This document shows, one piece after another, positions 61,001 through 64,000 of a stretch of DNA of 64,000 nt. Source of the stretch: Rhodopirellula halodulae. Lineage in GTDB: Bacteria > Planctomycetota > Planctomycetia > Pirellulales > Pirellulaceae. Under the pieces are notes generated by a model that did not search any database, was not told the origin of the DNA, and was given only the letters and a program-made list of their open reading frames with translations. The translations under genes were made by a program, and so were the position numbers. Positions within the stretch are counted from its first letter, which is position 1, and every line of letters starts with the position of its first letter. The DNA lies in assembly GCF_020966775.1 (NCBI RefSeq), contig NZ_JAJKFV010000007.1:62001-126000 (forward strand), in the 5' to 3' direction.

Positions 61001-62183
61001 GGGATGTTTGGAACGTCAACTGAATCAGTTAGCACGTCGTTGGCAAACGTTGTCGATGGCGAGCTGCTTGCTCGAAGACGTTTGCGGAACGGTGGAAAAC
61101 GAACGCCAACCCGAAACACTGCGAGAAGCATCGTCATTCCTGAATCAATTGACCGACGGCAAGTACGTTCGCATTTGGACGCCGTTGGGGTCGAATCAGT
61201 TGAAGATCGATGATGCCGATGGCAAGTCGCTGCCGTTGGAAGTTCTCAGTCGCGGAACGGGCGAAGCCGTCTTCATCGCACTGCGTTTGTCACTCGCGGC
61301 CGCCTATGCACGTCGTGGTGTGATGCTGCCATTGGTTTTGGATGACGTGTTGGTGAACTTCGACGGCACGCGAGCAGAACACGCGGCACGAACGCTGAAG
61401 ACGTTCGCCGAGCTTGGCCACCAAGTGATGATGTTCACTTGTCATGAGCACATCGTTGACATCTTCCACCAAATCGGTGTCGAAGTGCGACAGATGCCAG
61501 CCCAGGGAACTCCCGGTCGTGCCCACATCCTGCCGCCTGCAGTCGAGGAAACTTACGAAGAAGAATACGAGTACGTCGAAGAAGAGGAGTACGTCGAAGA
61601 AGAACCCGAGTTGGTGGTCGAGGAACCGGCACCTGAACCGCTTCCAGTGGTCGAGTTGCCCGAACCTGAACCTGTTGTTCCCGAACCCGTCGTACCCGAA
61701 CCCGTTGTCATCGTCACGCCACCCGTCAAACCCGAGCCCATCGAATTGGTCGTGGAAGACCGGCGTCCGAGCAAGCCCAAGTCGAAGTTCCACTTCAAGT
61801 TCCGCGACATGACGCGTCAGCATCGTCGCGTGCGTCCGCCTCAATTGCTAATCGAGCGACCAATTGTCGAGAAGAAAATCCAACGTCCGAAACCGGCACC
61901 GAAGGTGGAAGTGATCGAGGAGATCACCGAATCCGCGGATGACATCGGTTGGGCATGGTTCCAACGCGAACCCGCCGACGGACGAATCGATGCGGAAGAG
62001 GCCGCTGCGGAGATGGCTCGCAATCAATGGTTGGACGAAGAGGACCGTGAAATGCAAACGGTCGTCAACGAAGCCGAAGCCATTGGTTCGCTGGTTCACG
62101 ACGAAGCCACTCGTTCACGTGCTCGCGATGGCGGCGATTCGTCCTCGTCGTGGTGGACCGGTGAACGCAGCAAGAGTTCTTAG
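58092..62183 (+). CDS. SbcC/Rad50 (YhaN)-like ATPase with membrane segments and novel C-terminal tail
   Basis: ATG 58092 lies in the SbcD-like gene's stop (ATGA). The 1363-residue product has Walker A FYGPNEAGKTTLMQFL (29-44), long coiled coils, and two hydrophobic spans near 497-517 and 533-550 (LWLLSLPFIAGGMLLLYGLF, CIMFGAMALLVYYL), as in YhaN. After a second coiled coil come the signature LSRGTGEAVFIALRLSLA (about 1050) and Walker B LPLVLDDVLVNF (about 1080). The last 200 residues (from about 1153) form a Glu/Pro/Val repeat tail and a basic region, not found in normal SbcC. It presumably handles DNA ends or chromosome structure at the membrane. Confidence 0.88.
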   Translation: MKIKDIQIDGFGVWTGLSVDSLPEGMTLFYGPNEAGKTTLMQFLRAMLYGFTEERRQKYLPPIHGGTPGGAIRVTGPGGGYEVRRHSQLTDTDVTGRLTVTGSDGLAQGQHRLQMLLGQIDEPIFTNVFAIGIRELQELSTLDDTSAADELYKLSSGLDRVSLVDVLRSLRAGRSEVVGKRDAESEDNEAAAGKLASMMSRREKLRDEIQRLSGSTRRWSELATQRRTQSQEIETLRGRMVAWEREARCVEIATSVYDKWQEREQIEEEIAAIEGEASLPDEAPGQLVQIEAMIEDRRSKLDEIKNKRRGLRDKSEQLPINKRLFDLQGRIEAASQQATWIEALEEQIARLDSQIEKARNQVDADADRLGIDEDDRLRLGDGDEGDLPDLSRSTLSALSEPAKHVKEQLFLLKQARAEGKTHKARKEKLQDQLQEILQRAHASDLQQAIRRENDSISTLRQRIQLGQHLEKLKRHHRDLERESVELTTDEAVPIDRLWLLSLPFIAGGMLLLYGLFNVFQITTFVSEPNPTQGMLCIMFGAMALLVYYLSREKGQRNTARDLDDCERQIESVKRQLRELEAEREDLDSSLPVSNESLEARLRESESLLAELDESMPLYHAHQAAQQSYQASYKRAQKAGEGLKAARREWTATLDRLGLSTTLSPKSVRVLGDGYEALQTSLRRLNELKDERGQRTRERQSLAKRIETLYLEAIDASDNAIDALNEKNDRESDTAHGYDEDYATNYDESEYEDVEEDDYTESYARSQRKSSKKNRNDKRNRQRDRRQESESFEAADNNRGKRPVTMRSNPLDQLNHLHEEVARQQHWVKQRRQLKEHDQHLKKQQQAHARAIERGEQQRRALWAKCGVATPEQFYEIVDRKSLLVEHRSQFDSLDQQVRSMIGNSVQYDDVAREIEGAKATDLERRWDSLTTRMTETEARIATLQTAQGELAQAMKQLGDDDRLMTARLELGCLERQLNQLARRWQTLSMASCLLEDVCGTVENERQPETLREASSFLNQLTDGKYVRIWTPLGSNQLKIDDADGKSLPLEVLSRGTGEAVFIALRLSLAAAYARRGVMLPLVLDDVLVNFDGTRAEHAARTLKTFAELGHQVMMFTCHEHIVDIFHQIGVEVRQMPAQGTPGRAHILPPAVEETYEEEYEYVEEEEYVEEEPELVVEEPAPEPLPVVELPEPEPVVPEPVVPEPVVIVTPPVKPEPIELVVEDRRPSKPKSKFHFKFRDMTRQHRRVRPPQLLIERPIVEKKIQRPKPAPKVEVIEEITESADDIGWAWFQREPADGRIDAEEAAAEMARNQWLDEEDREMQTVVNEAEAIGSLVHDEATRSRARDGGDSSSSWWTGERSKSS

Positions 62184-62210
62184 GTTTTCCGTGGGACCGG
62201 GCCGACGGAA

Positions 62211-62663
62211 TCAGGCTTCGGCAAAGCGGCCGCCGATCATAAAGGCGTCTTGAGACGGGTTGTTGCGGTGCAGCAAACGCATGCCGATTTCGTAGCATTT
62301 GGCTTGGTGGCGGAAGGCACGCACGACGCGAAGCTGAAGCCAAAAGGTGGGTAGGATCAGTCGGACGTCTTCTTCGGGATACAGTTCGATCGGTGTGATG
62401 ATGCCACAGGCATTTTTCGAAAAATCTCGCGTGAAGATGCCCAGTGGTCGGCATGATCGCGGCATGCAAGGCAATGCGCGGTCGAAGTACAACAGCCCGC
62501 AGGTCCGCACAATGCGTCGCTGCGATTGACGTTGGTCGGAATAAGCCACCGGTGCCACGCCCGACTCATGAAAGAAGTCGGACCATTCTTCTGGCAAGTC
62601 GATGTCCCAGTGCGTGGCCCTGACTACTTGGGCATAGTGCTGTGGATAATCGAAATCCAACAT
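62211..62663 (-). CDS. PilZ-like domain protein
   Basis: The 150-residue product starts MLDFDYPQHYAQVVRATHWD. Its C-terminal half resembles a PilZ beta barrel: PLGIFTRDFSKNACGIITPI, ELYPEEDVRLILPTFWLQLR, and a final strand CYEIGMRL; the N-terminal RRIVRT could be the RxxxR-type cyclic-di-GMP motif in altered form. It overlaps the HD-GYP gene by 40 bp. HD-GYP proteins degrade cyclic-di-GMP and PilZ proteins bind it, so they would form one signalling unit. Without a profile search the PilZ call is moderate. Confidence 0.55.
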   Translation of the reverse strand: MLDFDYPQHYAQVVRATHWDIDLPEEWSDFFHESGVAPVAYSDQRQSQRRIVRTCGLLYFDRALPCMPRSCRPLGIFTRDFSKNACGIITPIELYPEEDVRLILPTFWLQLRVVRAFRHQAKCYEIGMRLLHRNNPSQDAFMIGGRFAEA

Positions 62664-63580
62664 TCCACCATCTCCGGGTCGAGGGCCTTGCCGCTTTCGC
62701 GACGAATCAGGTTACATGCATCCGAGCGTGACATAGGAGTCCTGTAGGGACGTTGGCTGGTCACGGCTTCGTAAATATCCACGACGGCGCAAAGCTTTGC
62801 CCATGGATGGATCTCTTGGTCGTGACTGCCGACGGGATAGCCGCCGCCATCGAGTCGCTCGTGGTGTTGGTACACCATCATCAATTGAGCGAACGTCAGG
62901 TCTTCGCGTCGTGCGAGTTGACGAAATCCTTCCGCCGGATGGCGTTTGATCTGTGCGAATTCGTCTTCGTCCAAACGTCCTGGCTTGGTCAGAATCTGAT
63001 CGGGAATCTCCAGTTTGCCGAGATCGTGCAGCAATCCACCGGCGACCACCAGCTCAATGTCCTCTTCCGTGAAGCCCAACTCGCGGGCCAGCATCCCCGC
63101 GTACATGGCCACGTTGGCACTGTGAGTGAACGTGGCGTAGTCGTGATTGAGAACTCGGAACAGATCGCCCGCCGCGAAATCTTCTCGCGATACCAAACTC
63201 GCGGCGAGACCGCCCAGGTCGCTGGCGGCTTCCACGGTGTTGTCTTGGTCGTTGGTTTCAAAGCTTCCTTGCAGCACATCCAGCACGACTTCGTTGAGAG
63301 CCGCTGAACGCTGAGCGTTGTCAGCGTTTTCGCTGCCGCCACCGGCCGCCAAGTCGCGCAGGTAGTTCTGGTAGGAATCGCGGCCTTCGCGTTCGATGAA
63401 CAGCTTGGTCACACCTCGGGACTTCAGCTTGTTCAAGTCCTGCGGCTTCATGGGGTAATCCGCACCGCGATACAGTTTGGCCTCATCGGTTTGGCCGACA
63501 CGGCAATACAGATCCGCACCAATCGCCGATGACGGCGACAGGGTGGAGACGCTGATTGCGATGAGGTCCGATACGAGCAT
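62624..63580 (-). CDS. HD-GYP domain phosphodiesterase
   Basis: ATG 63580 (MLVSDLIAIS) is a more natural start than 63643. The N-terminal 130 residues contain IGADLYCRVGQTDEAKLYRG, a small sensory or regulatory part. The HD-GYP domain follows: HSANVAMYAGMLARELGF, AGGLLHDLGKLEIPDQILTK, the HHERLDGGGYPVG motif and ALDPEMVECW. All metal-binding His and Asp residues (HD, HHE) are kept. Such enzymes hydrolyse cyclic-di-GMP. It ends inside the PilZ-like gene's start. Confidence 0.9.
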   Translation of the reverse strand: MLVSDLIAISVSTLSPSSAIGADLYCRVGQTDEAKLYRGADYPMKPQDLNKLKSRGVTKLFIEREGRDSYQNYLRDLAAGGGSENADNAQRSAALNEVVLDVLQGSFETNDQDNTVEAASDLGGLAASLVSREDFAAGDLFRVLNHDYATFTHSANVAMYAGMLARELGFTEEDIELVVAGGLLHDLGKLEIPDQILTKPGRLDEDEFAQIKRHPAEGFRQLARREDLTFAQLMMVYQHHERLDGGGYPVGSHDQEIHPWAKLCAVVDIYEAVTSQRPYRTPMSRSDACNLIRRESGKALDPEMVECWISIIHSTMPK

Positions 63581-63858
63581 GAGTGACAAGAACCGCTGAC
63601 ACACGAGTGGGGGGTGTGGACCCATCGGTTTGGATCCATTCAAACGTACAGCAAGGAAAGATGCCGGTCGGGATTGGCAGTGATTTCTTCAGCCATTTCA
63701 GTTTGGCTCGTTGTTACAACCGGACCTTCCGATACCACGAATACGATCATTCCGCGAGAAATTTGCACTCGTTGCTCATCTGACGACATTCGTTCAGACT
63801 GCTGCGTTGCCGGGATGGTGCCCGAATCACTTGCTTTTGGACGACGAGAAAGGTTGGC

Positions 63859-64000
63859 ATGCCAGACTTCTATCAGCACGATATGATCACGACGATCCAC
63901 GATCTCCGGTCGGCGAAACTGGAGAGTTTGGAGTCGATGCTTCGCGAATCGACGCAAAACCACGCGATTGGCTTGGTTTTGCCCGTGACCGCATCGGACA
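63859..64000 (+). CDS. Probable glycosyltransferase (glucosyl-3-phosphoglycerate synthase-like), partial
   Basis: An open frame of 47 codons starts at ATG 63859 behind a GAAAGG sequence and runs off the window. The start MPDFYQHDMITTIHDLRSA with LESLESMLRE and AIGLVLPVTASD resembles the N-terminus of GT81-type synthases (GpgS/MpgS), where 'h.T.H.L' and 'LVLP' are usual. These make glucosyl-glycerate type compatible solutes, which would suit a marine organism. The evidence is limited to the first 47 residues. Confidence 0.5.
   Translation, partial: MPDFYQHDMITTIHDLRSAKLESLESMLRESTQNHAIGLVLPVTASD

Overview
The window looks like a chromosome segment of a Rhodopirellula-type planctomycete that carries part of an integrated tailed phage. 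I infer the host from several family types that are typical together in that group: DUF1080 and YdjY-domain secreted proteins, a poly-gamma-glutamate operon with PgsW, a membrane-anchored squalene-cyclase-like protein, a cysteine-rich DUF11 wall protein, an Asp-rich protein, and repeats of the kind 'gtgcgttagcaccggtt'. No database search was possible, so species is not claimed.

Positions 1 to about 21,192 are the right part of a prophage integrated at the 3' end of a tRNA-Leu(CAA) gene (21193-21275, minus). The left end lies outside the window. Reading leftward, a lambda-like head module is clear: terminase large subunit, three small proteins, portal, S49 head protease, DUF2190 decoration protein, major capsid protein and a head-completion protein cut by the window edge. 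Further right, also leftward, lie a replication-initiator-like gene, a small gene, a PAS-domain membrane protein, a collagen-like tail fibre and two tandemly duplicated virion proteins. A two-gene rightward island (9864-10717) is embedded between these leftward blocks. The right end is a rightward block: a small unknown gene, an SF3 (D5/P4-type) helicase, a small HTH protein and a tyrosine integrase next to the tRNA. No lysin, holin or repressor could be assigned with confidence. The prophage has two gene-free segments rich in perfect inverted repeats (8.2-8.5 kb and 16.6-17.0 kb).

Positions 21,276 to 64,000 are host chromosome. In order: a DUF1080 protein; pgsB-pgsC-pgsW; a cyclase-fold membrane protein; a hydroxyacyl-CoA dehydrogenase and a YdjY-domain protein; a large unknown; a futalosine-hydrolase-like gene overlapping an adenylate-kinase-like gene; a membrane protein coupled to a sugar ABC permease; a GAF/PP2C protein; a PII protein translationally coupled to a Gfo/Idh/MocA oxidoreductase; and an OmcB-like DUF11 lipoprotein. 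A 1.2-kb repeat block (four copies of about 235 bp plus a heptanucleotide array) then leads into recG, a TatD-family hydrolase, a DUF2256 protein and serS.

The last part holds a lipoprotein pair that includes an LpoB-like protein, an extremely acidic protein coupled to a glycosyltransferase, an SMP-30 protein, an SbcD/SbcC-like pair, a PilZ-like plus HD-GYP pair that suggests cyclic-di-GMP signalling, and the start of a probable glycosyltransferase.

The observations I would follow first are the PAS-membrane protein in the phage structural block, the SbcD-like protein that has lost conserved metal-site motifs while remaining coupled to a membrane-spanning SbcC-like partner with a novel tail, the palindrome clusters and candidate origin iterons in the prophage, the adenylate kinase with an extra C-terminal domain, and the composite repeats.
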